Assembly: GCA_017433975.1 (NCBI GenBank)
Contig: JAFRGD010000017.1
Coordinates: forward strand, 62,001 to 126,000
Length of the DNA stretch: 64,000 bases
Direction of reading: 5' to 3'
Source: Mogibacterium sp.
GTDB lineage: Bacteria; Bacillota; Clostridia; Peptostreptococcales; Anaerovoracaceae
Shown: positions 30,474 to 38,543 of the stretch, piece after piece
Numbering within the stretch: position 1 is the first letter of the stretch
How the letters are laid out: each line of letters begins with the position of its first letter
The notes under the pieces: model-generated
Database searches by the model: none
What the model was told of the DNA's origin: nothing
Seen by the model: the letters and a program-made list of their open reading frames with translations, nothing else
Program-made: the position numbers and the translations under genes

Positions 30474-31568
30474 ATGGCATTTAAACTTAGAGAGTACACA
30501 CACCCGGATTTCACGGAACAGAAGTTCGTAGAGTCGCCTGATTGCAGAATGGAGCCGGCCCCGATGGACGGGATCGCGCCATTCGATTTTCATGCGCTCT
30601 CTATTTTTCCTGAGTATTTTAAGGTGAACGGACAGTGGATCATGTGCGAGGAGTCCAGAATGGACACCGTACCGATGTTCGACGGCGAAAAAATGCTTTC
30701 CGTGGAAGCCCGGAGACTGAAGAAAGGCGACATGGTCGTCTGCGGCCGCACCGAGTGCTGCGAAGAGGGAATCTACATGCACGCGAACGGCTTCAACGAG
30801 GCATCTGAGGGCGGCGACACCTTCGCGTTCCGCACCGGCAGATCCAGAGAGACCGCTTTCGGCAAGGACTTCGACGAGATCGTCGAGCTCCTCAAGCACG
30901 AGAAAGAGCACGGCAACATCGTATGGGTCATGGGACCTGCCTTCTCCTTTGACGTCAGAGCCCGCAAGGCCCTGTCCGCGATCATCGCGAACGGCTACGC
31001 GGACGCAGTTCTCGCAGGAAACGCTCTTGCGACGCACGACCTCGAAGGCGCTTACATGAACACCGCGCTCGGTCAGAACATTTACACCCAGGAGAACGTT
31101 CACAACGGTCACTACAACCACCTCGACCTCATCAACAGAGTCCGCGCTGCCGGTTCCATCCCTGCGTTCATCGAGCAGGAAGGCCTGGACAACGGTATCA
31201 TCGTAACCGCGGTCAAGCACAACGTTCCGATCGTGCTCGGCGGCTCGATCCGTGACGACGGCCCGCTGCCGGAGGTTTATGGTAACTGCTACGCTGCGCA
31301 GGACGCGATGCGTAACTGCGTCAAGAAGGCTACGACCGTCATCTCGATGGCGACGATGCTGCACTCCATCGCGGTCGGCAACATGACCCCGTCGTTCCGC
31401 GTTCTCGAGGACGGAACCGTCCGTCAGACGTACTTCTACGTCTGCGACGTCTCCGAATTCGTCATCAACAAGCTCGCGGACAGAGGTTCGCTCTCTTCCA
31501 AGGGCATCGTGACGAACGTGCAGGACTTCATCTGCAACATCGCGAACGGACTCGGTCTGGAGTACTAA
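30474..31568 (+). CDS. COG1915/TIGR00300-type ornithine cyclodeaminase homologue lacking the N-terminal SDHN domain
   Basis: A 364-residue protein. The C-terminal two thirds match the COG1915 family (LOR/SDH-type, archaeal ornithine cyclodeaminase and the AgrE C-terminal part): RRLKKGDMVVCG, ADAVLAGNALATHDLEGA, LINRVRAAGSIPAFIEQ, VPIVLGGSIRDDGPLPEVYGN, AQDAMRNCV, MATMLHSIAVGNMTPSF. These form an NAD-binding site in family members that turn ornithine into proline and ammonia. The usual N-terminal ACT-like SDHN domain is absent; a different ~50-residue lead (MAFKLREYTHPDF) replaces it. It fits with ornithine carbamoyltransferase and carbamate kinase 5 kb away. GAGGAGATAT precedes the ATG. Confidence 0.75.
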   Translation: MAFKLREYTHPDFTEQKFVESPDCRMEPAPMDGIAPFDFHALSIFPEYFKVNGQWIMCEESRMDTVPMFDGEKMLSVEARRLKKGDMVVCGRTECCEEGIYMHANGFNEASEGGDTFAFRTGRSRETAFGKDFDEIVELLKHEKEHGNIVWVMGPAFSFDVRARKALSAIIANGYADAVLAGNALATHDLEGAYMNTALGQNIYTQENVHNGHYNHLDLINRVRAAGSIPAFIEQEGLDNGIIVTAVKHNVPIVLGGSIRDDGPLPEVYGNCYAAQDAMRNCVKKATTVISMATMLHSIAVGNMTPSFRVLEDGTVRQTYFYVCDVSEFVINKLADRGSLSSKGIVTNVQDFICNIANGLGLEY

Positions 31569-31611
31569 TCCGCAATGCAGCGCGTGATCCGAGGATCCCA
31601 TTGACTGCGAC

Positions 31612-31642
31612 GGGCGGACTGCAATCATGCGGTCCGCCTTTT
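31612..31642 (+). terminator. Terminator after the ornithine cyclodeaminase-like gene
   Basis: GGCGGAC and GTCCGCC pair around TGCAATCATGCG and are followed by TTTTC. An in-frame ATG at 31627 lies in the loop, which argues against using it as the start of the next gene. Confidence 0.8.
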
Positions 31643-31719
31643 CATTCTGCGGAAGAATCGTTATAATAGATTTAAGAAAACCGGCTGATACGGGCCGGAG
31701 AGGAGCCGAGGCGCCGCGC

Positions 31720-33141
31720 ATGGACTTTTCCCGACAGGAGAAACAACTGAAGAAACAGACGCTCTCCGCAATGGCGCTCCGGATGGCGGAGGACAAGATC
31801 GTCGCGAACATGCGGTTTCTCGACCCGGCTGTCTACGCGCTCCGGCTGCGGGCGGAGACCGGGCCGGACGCGGCGGGCCGCGGGCTTCGGACGAACGGAA
31901 CCGAGTTGATCTACACGCCGGACGATGTGCTCCGGCGGGTCCGGGACGGTCTTACGCGGCTGACGCACGACTACATGCACGTGCTGCTGCACTGCATCTT
32001 CCGGCACTATTTCGTGCGGGGGACCGTCCGGAAGCGGTACTGGAACCTCGCGGCGGACATCGCCGCTGAGGAGGTCATCGAGTCGTTCCGCATGGAGGCG
32101 CTGGAAACCGCCACGTCAGCGCGAATCCGGGAGGAGCTGATCCTGCTCCGGCGGAACATCGGGCAGTTGACGGCGGAGCGGATTTATCGGTACCTGTTGG
32201 ACAGCCGCCTGCCGGAGAAACGGCTGCTGGCGCTGCAGGAGCTCTTTTACGTCGACGACCACGCGCTCTGGTACGAGAGCGGGCTGCCGCTCGTGCTCGA
32301 CGAGGGCGAGGACGGCGAAGCGGCCGACCAGGCCTCGGACGAAACCGGCGATCCGTCGGCGGACGCCGGTGAACCGGACGACGCGGGGGAGGACGAAGAC
32401 GGCAGCGTCGGGTCCGAGCTCGATACCGAGCAGGACTGGGAAAAGATCGCCGAGATGGTCAAGGCGGCGATCGAAGCCGGCGAGGGCGCAGGGGAGAGCG
32501 ACAGCGGCAAGCTGGCCGACCAGCTCCGGCGCCTGGGGGACGACACCGTCGACTACAGTACGTTCCTCCGCAAGTTTGCGACGCGCCGGGAGGCCCTCAA
32601 GGTGGACGACGGGTCGTTCGATTACATCTTTTACACCTACGGGCTGGAGCTTTACGGTGACATGCCTTTGGTTGAGCCGCTCGAGTACCGCGACGACCGC
32701 CAGGTGCGGGACCTCGTCATCGTCATCGACTCCTCGGCCTCGACCGAGGGGGAGCTGGTTGAGTCGTTCGTCCGGCAGACGATGGACGTGCTGATGACGG
32801 CCGAAGACTTCCAGCGCAGGTTCAACGTCCGGCTGCTCCAGTGCGACGCCGCGGTCCAGGAGGACGTGCAGCTCCGGACGCGGGCCGACGCGGAGGCCTA
32901 CCTCAGCCGGATCCGGATCAAAGGGCACGGCGGGACGGACTTCCGGCCGGCGTTCCGGTACGTGGACGAACTGCTTGCGCAGGGCGCCTTCACCGACCTC
33001 AAAGGACTGATCTATTTTACCGATGGCAACGGGACCTTCCCGCAACATAAACCGAAATACGAGGCGGCGTTCGTCTTTGCCGACGACGAGAGCGCTGCCC
33101 GCTGCAAAGTGCCGCCGTGGGCGATGAAGGCGGTACTGTAA
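31720..33141 (+). CDS. VWA-domain protein with DUF2201-type N-terminal metallopeptidase-like domain
   Basis: A 473-residue protein starting at ATG 31720 (GAGAGGAGCC upstream). The N-terminal ~190 residues follow the DUF2201 pattern with a degenerate zincin helix (LTHDYMHVLLHCIFRHYF; HDxxH rather than HExxH). A long acidic Glu/Asp/Gly-rich linker (about 200-290) follows. The C-terminal ~180 residues are a von Willebrand A-like domain with an IDSSAST MIDAS motif and GHGGTDF. Such proteins pair with MoxR ATPases, and one lies 113 bases downstream. The ATPase/VWA pair is thought to act as a chaperone or metal-insertion machine; the client is unknown here. TATAAT at 31662-31667 may be its -10. Confidence 0.85.
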   Translation: MDFSRQEKQLKKQTLSAMALRMAEDKIVANMRFLDPAVYALRLRAETGPDAAGRGLRTNGTELIYTPDDVLRRVRDGLTRLTHDYMHVLLHCIFRHYFVRGTVRKRYWNLAADIAAEEVIESFRMEALETATSARIREELILLRRNIGQLTAERIYRYLLDSRLPEKRLLALQELFYVDDHALWYESGLPLVLDEGEDGEAADQASDETGDPSADAGEPDDAGEDEDGSVGSELDTEQDWEKIAEMVKAAIEAGEGAGESDSGKLADQLRRLGDDTVDYSTFLRKFATRREALKVDDGSFDYIFYTYGLELYGDMPLVEPLEYRDDRQVRDLVIVIDSSASTEGELVESFVRQTMDVLMTAEDFQRRFNVRLLQCDAAVQEDVQLRTRADAEAYLSRIRIKGHGGTDFRPAFRYVDELLAQGAFTDLKGLIYFTDGNGTFPQHKPKYEAAFVFADDESAARCKVPPWAMKAVL

Positions 33142-33254
33142 CGAAGCTTTCGACGGGGGTTCATTTGCAGGCTTTGTAATGCCGGCTCTGTGCAGGCATG
33201 AGAAAGAGTCCCCAACGAATCCCGCCCGTCAAAAAAGAATGGAAAGGCAAAGCG

Positions 33255-34910
33255 ATGAACATTACAGAAGCAAAAGAACAGGTCAAATACGCTGTGATCT
33301 CCTACCTTTCGCGCAACGAGTTCGGAGACTACATCATCCCGATCGAGCGCCAGCGCCCGCTGTTCCTCATGGGCCCTCCGGGCATCGGAAAGACGGACAT
33401 CATCACGCAGATCGCGTGCGAGATGGACATCGCGCTGGTTTCGTATTCCATGACGCACCACACGCGCCAGAGCGCGCTGGGGCTGCCGTTCATCGCAACC
33501 AAGGAATACGGCGGCCAGGAGTACCGGACGACGGAATACACTATGAGTGAGATCATCGCGAGCGTGTACGACGTCATGGAGGCGACGGGCAAGAAGGAAG
33601 GAATCCTCTTCCTCGACGAGATCAACTGCATCTCCGAGACGCTGGCCCCGTCGATGCTGCAGTTCCTCCAGTTCAAGACGTTTGGCCGGCACCGCGTGCC
33701 GGAGGGCTGGGTCGTCGTGACAGCCGGAAACCCTGCGGAATACAATGACTCCGTCCGCGACTTCGACCTCGCGACGCTGGACCGCCTGAAACGACTCGAC
33801 ATCGAGCCGGACGTCAAGGCGTGGCTCAGTTATGCCGCGGAGGAGGACGTCCACGCGGCGGTCGTCACGTATCTGGAGATCAAAAAAGACGACTTCTATT
33901 CGGTCCGGACCACGATCGACGGGAAGGAATTCGTAACGGCGCGCGGCTGGGTGGACCTCTCCGACATGATCAAGCTTTACGAGAAGAACGACCTCCCGGT
34001 CACAATCGATCTGATCCGCCAGTACGTTCACGACGAACGGATCGCACGCGACTTCTCCGCGTATTACGATTTGTTTTACAGATTCCGTAAGGACTATCGG
34101 ATCGATGAGGTCCTGGACGGGGTCCTCGGCCCGGACGTTCTGGCGCGCGCGGCGCGGTCCCGCTTTGACGAGCGGCTCGCGGTCGTCCGCATGATCACGG
34201 ACGCACTGCACCAGGACTTCCGCGACGTGTATGAGGACGGAAAGACGATCCGGGCGCTGCTCCAGATCGTTAAGGACAACAAAGAAGCGTTCTCCGGGGA
34301 CCTCCCGGAGGCCCTCGACGGCGCGCTGGCGGCGGTCGCAAAGGTCCGCGAAGCCAACAAGGCTGCTCTGGCCAAGGGCCGCATGTCCCGGGCGATCTCC
34401 AAAGAAGACGCCCGCATCGCACTCGCGGTGGAAACCGCGCTGTCGGACTTCGATATGTACCTGCGGAAAGCCGGAACTGTCGTAGGTGGACCGGCCGACA
34501 CAGCGGGCGACCGTGATGGCCGCCTCGAGGACGTCGTTCGCGCGTTCTTTAGCGCAAAGAACGCGGAGCGCAAAGCTCGCTCGACGCGTACGGGCGAGCG
34601 GCTGGAGCACGCGTACCGTTTCCTGGAGCAGGCGTACGGCGGAACAGGCCTCACGACGGAGAGCTTTGACGCGAACGCCGGCGAAGGCGGCTTCGGCCAA
34701 AGACCGTCGGTCGACATCGGAACCGGCCTGCCGATCGGCGACGCGTCCGACCGCGAGCTTCTGATTTTCACGACATCCCTGACCGAGAACAAGTACAGCG
34801 CCGACTTTATCAGCACCTACGGCTCGGATGCGTACTTCAGGCATAACAAGGGGTTGCTGCTCTACGAGCGCGAGAAGGACCTCGCCGGAGCGCTGGAGCA
34901 GCTGCAGTAA
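33255..34910 (+). CDS. MoxR-type AAA+ ATPase
   Basis: A 551-residue protein starting at ATG 33255 (GGAAAGGCAAAGCG upstream). The ATPase core has Walker A GPPGIGKTD (about residue 40), Walker B GILFLDEINC (about 118), sensor 1 VVVTAGNPAEYN (about 155) and the RLKRLDIEPD lid. The last ~250 residues are helical and unlike the short MoxR C-terminus; they include RGWVDLSDMIKLYEK and a Lys/Arg/Glu-rich helix. It should power the VWA protein encoded upstream. The coding end lies inside the first unit of a 20-bp tandem repeat that carries on past the stop. The downstream LRR gene is 389 bases away. Confidence 0.88.
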   Translation: MNITEAKEQVKYAVISYLSRNEFGDYIIPIERQRPLFLMGPPGIGKTDIITQIACEMDIALVSYSMTHHTRQSALGLPFIATKEYGGQEYRTTEYTMSEIIASVYDVMEATGKKEGILFLDEINCISETLAPSMLQFLQFKTFGRHRVPEGWVVVTAGNPAEYNDSVRDFDLATLDRLKRLDIEPDVKAWLSYAAEEDVHAAVVTYLEIKKDDFYSVRTTIDGKEFVTARGWVDLSDMIKLYEKNDLPVTIDLIRQYVHDERIARDFSAYYDLFYRFRKDYRIDEVLDGVLGPDVLARAARSRFDERLAVVRMITDALHQDFRDVYEDGKTIRALLQIVKDNKEAFSGDLPEALDGALAAVAKVREANKAALAKGRMSRAISKEDARIALAVETALSDFDMYLRKAGTVVGGPADTAGDRDGRLEDVVRAFFSAKNAERKARSTRTGERLEHAYRFLEQAYGGTGLTTESFDANAGEGGFGQRPSVDIGTGLPIGDASDRELLIFTTSLTENKYSADFISTYGSDAYFRHNKGLLLYEREKDLAGALEQLQ

Positions 34911-35011
34911 AGTTGGAGCAGCTGCTGTGACGCTGGAACAACTGTAGCAGCGTTGGAACAGTTGCAGCTACGCGGGGACGGTTGTAGCAGCGCGAAACAA
35001 CTGTACAAAAA
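34892..35011 (+). repeat. Six degenerate 20-bp tandem repeats across the end of the ATPase gene
   Basis: Units of exactly 20 bases start at 34892, 34912, 34932, 34952, 34972 and 34992. The pattern is G(C/T)TGGA(G/A)CA(G/A)(C/T)TG followed by a variable six to seven bases such as CAGTAAA or TAGCAGC. Unit 1 holds the last codons (LEQLQ) and stop of the ATPase; later units decay gradually, the sixth ending in ACAAAAA. The period is not a multiple of three. Confidence 0.85.
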
Positions 35012-35299
35012 TTGTTAAGCACTTTGCAGTTTTTTCGGGCTATTTGCTTTTAAAGTATCGGAGGAGCAGAGCATTTTCCTCTCATATGCCGCAGAATTGG
35101 TTCAAAGGACAGTGTATTTCTCCGATAAGTTGACTCAAAAAAAGGAAAAAACCAAAGAACCTCGCTAGATATCGATGGTTCAAAGCGGGTCAGAGTGTTT
35201 TCTTTAAGCAAAGCTGCAACGAAAACCCGTAAAGTGATTAAAAAAAGTTGTACAGCAAGCTGCGACGCGATTGCGTGACAGAACAAAGAGGTACAGTAA
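35012..35299 (+). other. Non-coding gap before the LRR gene
   Basis: A/T-richer than its surroundings. I see no gene, RNA or terminator. The sequence close to the LRR start carries the ribosome site AAAGAGGT (35285-35292). A promoter could lie here but no hexamer pair is convincing. Confidence 0.4.
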
Positions 35300-36082
35300 G
35301 TGTGCATAGAGGTTAACGGAGATACTCTTGTCCGCTTCGAAGGGCAGGACGAATACTATGCGGTGCCGGACGGCGTGCGGCGCCTCGCGGACAACGCGTT
35401 TTACGACCGGGGGCGGCTCATCGAGCTGACATTGCCGGACAGCGTGACCGAAATCGGGGACTACGCGTTCAAGATCTGCAGCAACATGGTGCGGCTCCGG
35501 CTGCCGGCGCGCGTGGACCGGCTCGGGATCGGTGCCTTTCAGCAGTGCCGCAAACTGGAGCGGGTCGACCTGCCGGAGGGCGTCCGGGAAATCGACGCCG
35601 GGATGTTCGTGTGCTGCGATTTCCTATCGAGCCTGACGATCCCTGCGACCGTACAGTCCATCGACCCGATCGCCTTCGCGACGTGCCGGAACCTCCGCGA
35701 AATCCACATCGCGCCGGCGCAGATCGATCTGCTGCCGGACCGCCAGCGCGTGCTCGCTGCGATTACTTACATGCGGGAGGTGGACCCGGCCGGAAAAGCG
35801 GGAGCGGGGGATGCGACAGACGACGAGAACGTACCGGCCGACGGGCAATCCGTCATCCATGCATTTATCGCGGACCGCGCGGAGCAGATCGGGCGGATCC
35901 TGATCGACGGAAATGATAAGAAAGCGTTGAATTACATGATTCAGCAGGGCCTGATCGGCAGCGCGGCGGCGTCCGCTCTGCTGGAACAGGCAAACAAGGC
36001 ACACCGAACCGAGCTCGCAGCCATGCTGCTGAGCCGCCGCCGGCGCGGGGAGGAGCTTTTCGAGGCCGATCCGTTCGCCTGA
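35300..36082 (+). CDS. Leucine-rich repeat (BspA/LRR_5 type) protein
   Basis: A 260-residue protein starting at GTG 35300 (AAAGAGGTACAGTAA upstream). Four to five LRR_5 units of about 23 residues cover residues 20-135 (IELTLPDSVTEIGDYAFKIC; RLRLPARVDRLGIGAFQQC; RVDLPEGVREIDAGMFVCC; SLTIPATVQSIDPIAFATC). There is no signal peptide, so unlike most BspA proteins it stays in the cytoplasm. The C-terminal ~75 residues (FIADRAEQIGRILIDGNDKKALNYMIQQGLIG) are helical and ankyrin-like. It follows the VWA/MoxR pair in the same direction, and may be a scaffold or client for that machine. Confidence 0.8.
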   Translation: MCIEVNGDTLVRFEGQDEYYAVPDGVRRLADNAFYDRGRLIELTLPDSVTEIGDYAFKICSNMVRLRLPARVDRLGIGAFQQCRKLERVDLPEGVREIDAGMFVCCDFLSSLTIPATVQSIDPIAFATCRNLREIHIAPAQIDLLPDRQRVLAAITYMREVDPAGKAGAGDATDDENVPADGQSVIHAFIADRAEQIGRILIDGNDKKALNYMIQQGLIGSAAASALLEQANKAHRTELAAMLLSRRRRGEELFEADPFA

Positions 36083-36091
36083 CGCGGTCAT

Positions 36092-36172
36092 AAGCCACCG
36101 CGCGAAGGCATCAGGCCGCCGCGCGAAGGCAGCGCGCCGCCGCGTGTAGGCCAGCAGGCCGCCGCGCGGTGT
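36092..36172 (+). repeat. About four 21-bp tandem repeats after the LRR gene
   Basis: Units GCC(A/G)CCGCGCGAAGGCA plus a few bases start at about 36092, 36113, 36134 and 36156; the third reads GCCGCCGCGTGTAGGCC and the last is partial. They begin ten bases after the LRR stop. Confidence 0.7.
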
Positions 36173-36441
36173 GTATTTATAAAAAAACATTCAAAAGAGT
36201 GTTTACTTTTTGACAAAGTAGTGATAAATTTCAAGTGTCGAGTTAATTGTATTGGGGCAGAGATTAGCGCCAATACTTTAATTCGATTTTTTGCGTCAAA
36301 AGAAAATCAAAAGTATGGCTAACAACTAATTTAACACTAGTATGAATACAACCTGCGGCCGGGACAGAGCCGCCGGCTGCAGACAACACCACCCATCAAT
36401 CACTACACACTTCCATTGTTAAAAGAAAAGGAGAAACAAAA
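36173..36441 (+). promoter_or_regulatory. Leader of the ornithine carbamoyltransferase operon
   Basis: A/T-rich region. GTCGAGTTAATTGTATTG (36237-36254) pairs imperfectly with CCAATACTTTAATTCGA (36271-36287) and TTTTTT follows, which could be a terminator, attenuator or a dyad operator. The same 18 bases occur in reverse complement at 41124-41141 before the AGCS symporter gene. The ribosome site AAAGGAGAAAC precedes ATG 36442. No -35/-10 pair stands out. Confidence 0.5.
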
Positions 36442-37437
36442 ATGGCTGTTAATCTGAAAGGAAGACATTTCCTCACTCTGATGGATTTCTCGCCGCTCGA
36501 GATCCGTTACCTGCTCGACCTCGCTCATGACCTCAAGGCCAAGAAGAGAGCCGGCATCAAGACCAACATGCTTGAAGGAAAGAACATCGTTCTGCTGTTC
36601 GAGAAGACCTCGACCAGAACCAGATGCGCGTTCGAAGTTGGCGCGAAGGATGAAGGCGCCGGCGTCACCTTCCTGGACAGCAAGAGCTCCCAGATGGGCA
36701 AGAAAGAGACCATCGCTGACACCGCGAAGGTTCTCGGCAGAATGTTTGACGGTATCGAGTACAGAGGTTTTGACCAGGCGGTCGTCGAAGAGCTGGCTGC
36801 CAACGCCGGCGTTCCGGTCTGGAACGGCCTGACCGACGTTGACCACTCGACCCAGATCCTGGCTGACATGCTCACGATGGAAGAGCACATCGCGAAGCCG
36901 CTGAACAAGTGCAAAGTCGTTTTCGTCGGCGACGTCCGCAACAACATGGCTTATGCTTGGATGTACGGCTGCGCTAAGATGGGTACCACTTTCGTCGCTT
37001 ATGGCCCGAAGGAACTCTGCGAGCAGGTTGACGCTGACGTTCTGAAGAGAGCGAACGCGGTTGCCGCTGAGACCGGTGCGAAGATCATCGTCAGCAGCGA
37101 CGCTGCAGACCTCAAGGGCGCGGACGTTATCTACACTGACATTTGGGCTTCCATGGGCGAAGAGGATCAGATTCCGGAGAGAGTCAGACTGCTCACCCCG
37201 TTCAAGGTCACCACGGAGCTGATGGCCAAGACCGAGAATCCGGACTGCCTGTTCATGCACTGCCTGCCAGCGTTCCACAACTTCGACACCACGATGGCGA
37301 AGCAGCAGATGGAGCTCGGCTATGACATCCGTGAGGTCACGGAGGAAGTCTTCTCCAGCAAGAACTCCGTCGTCTTCGACGAGGCTGAGAACAGAATGCA
37401 CACCATCAAGGCTGTCATGGTTGCTACCATCGGCTAA
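36442..37437 (+). CDS. arcB: Ornithine carbamoyltransferase
   Basis: A 331-residue enzyme that joins carbamoyl phosphate and ornithine to citrulline, or runs backwards in the arginine deiminase pathway. Carbamoyl-phosphate site STRTRCAFE (about residues 55-60), HSTQILADM, NNMAYAWMYGCAKMG, and the ornithine-site HCLPAFH (about 272) are all intact. Being followed by carbamate kinase in one operon favours the catabolic role, so the arc symbol is used; no arginine deiminase gene is visible here. Codon use is richer in optimal codons (AGA for Arg, AAG for Lys) than in neighbouring genes, as expected for high expression. Confidence 0.93.
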   Translation: MAVNLKGRHFLTLMDFSPLEIRYLLDLAHDLKAKKRAGIKTNMLEGKNIVLLFEKTSTRTRCAFEVGAKDEGAGVTFLDSKSSQMGKKETIADTAKVLGRMFDGIEYRGFDQAVVEELAANAGVPVWNGLTDVDHSTQILADMLTMEEHIAKPLNKCKVVFVGDVRNNMAYAWMYGCAKMGTTFVAYGPKELCEQVDADVLKRANAVAAETGAKIIVSSDAADLKGADVIYTDIWASMGEEDQIPERVRLLTPFKVTTELMAKTENPDCLFMHCLPAFHNFDTTMAKQQMELGYDIREVTEEVFSSKNSVVFDEAENRMHTIKAVMVATIG

Positions 37438-37482
37438 TCCCGGGAACACAGCGTATCGTCTGATTAAAGGAGAATACGAATC

Positions 37483-38424
37483 ATGGAAAAAATCGTAATC
37501 GCACTGGGCGGAAACGCGCTCCAGTCCTCCAAGAGCGATGCCACTGCTGAGGCGCAGCTCGCGGTCGTCAAAAAGACCTGCGAGAGACTCGCGGACATCA
37601 GCTGCATGGGCTATGAGATCGGTATCGTACACGGCAACGGACCGCAGGTCGGCAGAATCCTCCTCGCGTCCGAGACCGCACAGGACGTCACTCCGGCGAT
37701 GCCGTTCGACGTCTGCGGCGCCATGTCCCAGGGATACATCGGCTACCACATCCAGGAAGGCCTCAAGTATGCGCTGAACAAGAGAAACCGCAACGTTCCG
37801 GTCGTCTCCCTGGTCACGCAGACCGTCGTCGAAAAGAAAGACCCGGCCTTCAAGGACCCGACCAAGCCGATCGGCAAGTTCTACACCGAGGAAGAGGCCA
37901 AGAAGATCGCCGAGGAAAAAGGCTACACCATGAAGGAAGACGCCGGCCGCGGCTGGAGAAGAGTCGTTCCGTCGCCGAAGCCAAGACAGATCGTTGAGAT
38001 CGATGCCATCAGAACCCTGTGGCCGACGACCATCACCATCTCCGTCGGCGGCGGCGGGATCCCGGTCATCCAGAAGAACAACGGTGAGCTCGAAGGCGTT
38101 GCAGCGGTCATCGATAAGGACTTCGGAGCGGAGCTCCTCGCAGAGGGCGTCGACGCCGACATCCTGATGATCCTCACCGAGGTCGAGAAAGTCGCCATCA
38201 ACTTCAACAAGCCAAACCAGGAGAACCTGGCGCACATGTCGCTCGAAGAGGCTTCCAAGTACATCGAAGAGGGACAGTTCGCGAAGGGCAGCATGCTGCC
38301 AAAGGTCGAAGCGGCGATGAGATTCGTCCGCAAGTACCCGAACAAGAAGGCGATCATCACCTCTCTTGACAAGGCAGTCGAGGCGCTCAAGGGCGAGGCC
38401 GGCACGGTCATCACCTTTGCGTAA
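37483..38424 (+). CDS. arcC: Carbamate kinase
   Basis: A 313-residue amino acid kinase fold enzyme that makes ATP from carbamoyl phosphate and ADP, releasing CO2 and ammonia. Marks are VIALGGNALQ, VHGNGPQVGRILL, the flexible subdomain with DPAFKDPTKPIGKFY, WRRVVPSPKP, GGGGIPV and ADILMILTEVEKVAINF. It follows arcB by 45 bases with an AAAGGAGAAT ribosome site, and a strong terminator closes the operon. The pair gives the energy-yielding steps after citrulline. Confidence 0.95.
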   Translation: MEKIVIALGGNALQSSKSDATAEAQLAVVKKTCERLADISCMGYEIGIVHGNGPQVGRILLASETAQDVTPAMPFDVCGAMSQGYIGYHIQEGLKYALNKRNRNVPVVSLVTQTVVEKKDPAFKDPTKPIGKFYTEEEAKKIAEEKGYTMKEDAGRGWRRVVPSPKPRQIVEIDAIRTLWPTTITISVGGGGIPVIQKNNGELEGVAAVIDKDFGAELLAEGVDADILMILTEVEKVAINFNKPNQENLAHMSLEEASKYIEEGQFAKGSMLPKVEAAMRFVRKYPNKKAIITSLDKAVEALKGEAGTVITFA

Positions 38425-38459
38425 TTCCGGAAAAGCCTGAAATGACTTGATCCAAAGGA

Positions 38460-38499
38460 CCCTGCACTGAATAATTTGCCAGTGCAGGGCCTCTTTTTT
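38460..38499 (+). terminator. Terminator of the arcBC operon
   Basis: A perfect 10-bp stem, CCCTGCACTG with CAGTGCAGGG, around AATAATTTGC, then CCTCTTTTTTT. Confidence 0.95.
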
Positions 38500-38543
38500 A
38501 CTTTTTCCGAAATCTATGGTATGATGGGCAAAAGGAGAATGAC

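Noticed and set aside
31627..31719. Earlier start of the VWA gene at ATG 31627
   Set aside because: This ATG is in the loop of the preceding terminator and has no ribosome site; ATG 31720 has GAGAGGAG.
33012..34844. Long minus-strand reading frame (610 codons) opposite the MoxR ATPase
   Set aside because: Composition of a shadow frame and no recognisable protein, while Walker motifs are on the plus strand.
34892..36172. CRISPR array
   Set aside because: The 20- and 21-bp units are head-to-tail without spacers and decay in sequence; no cas genes are in the window.
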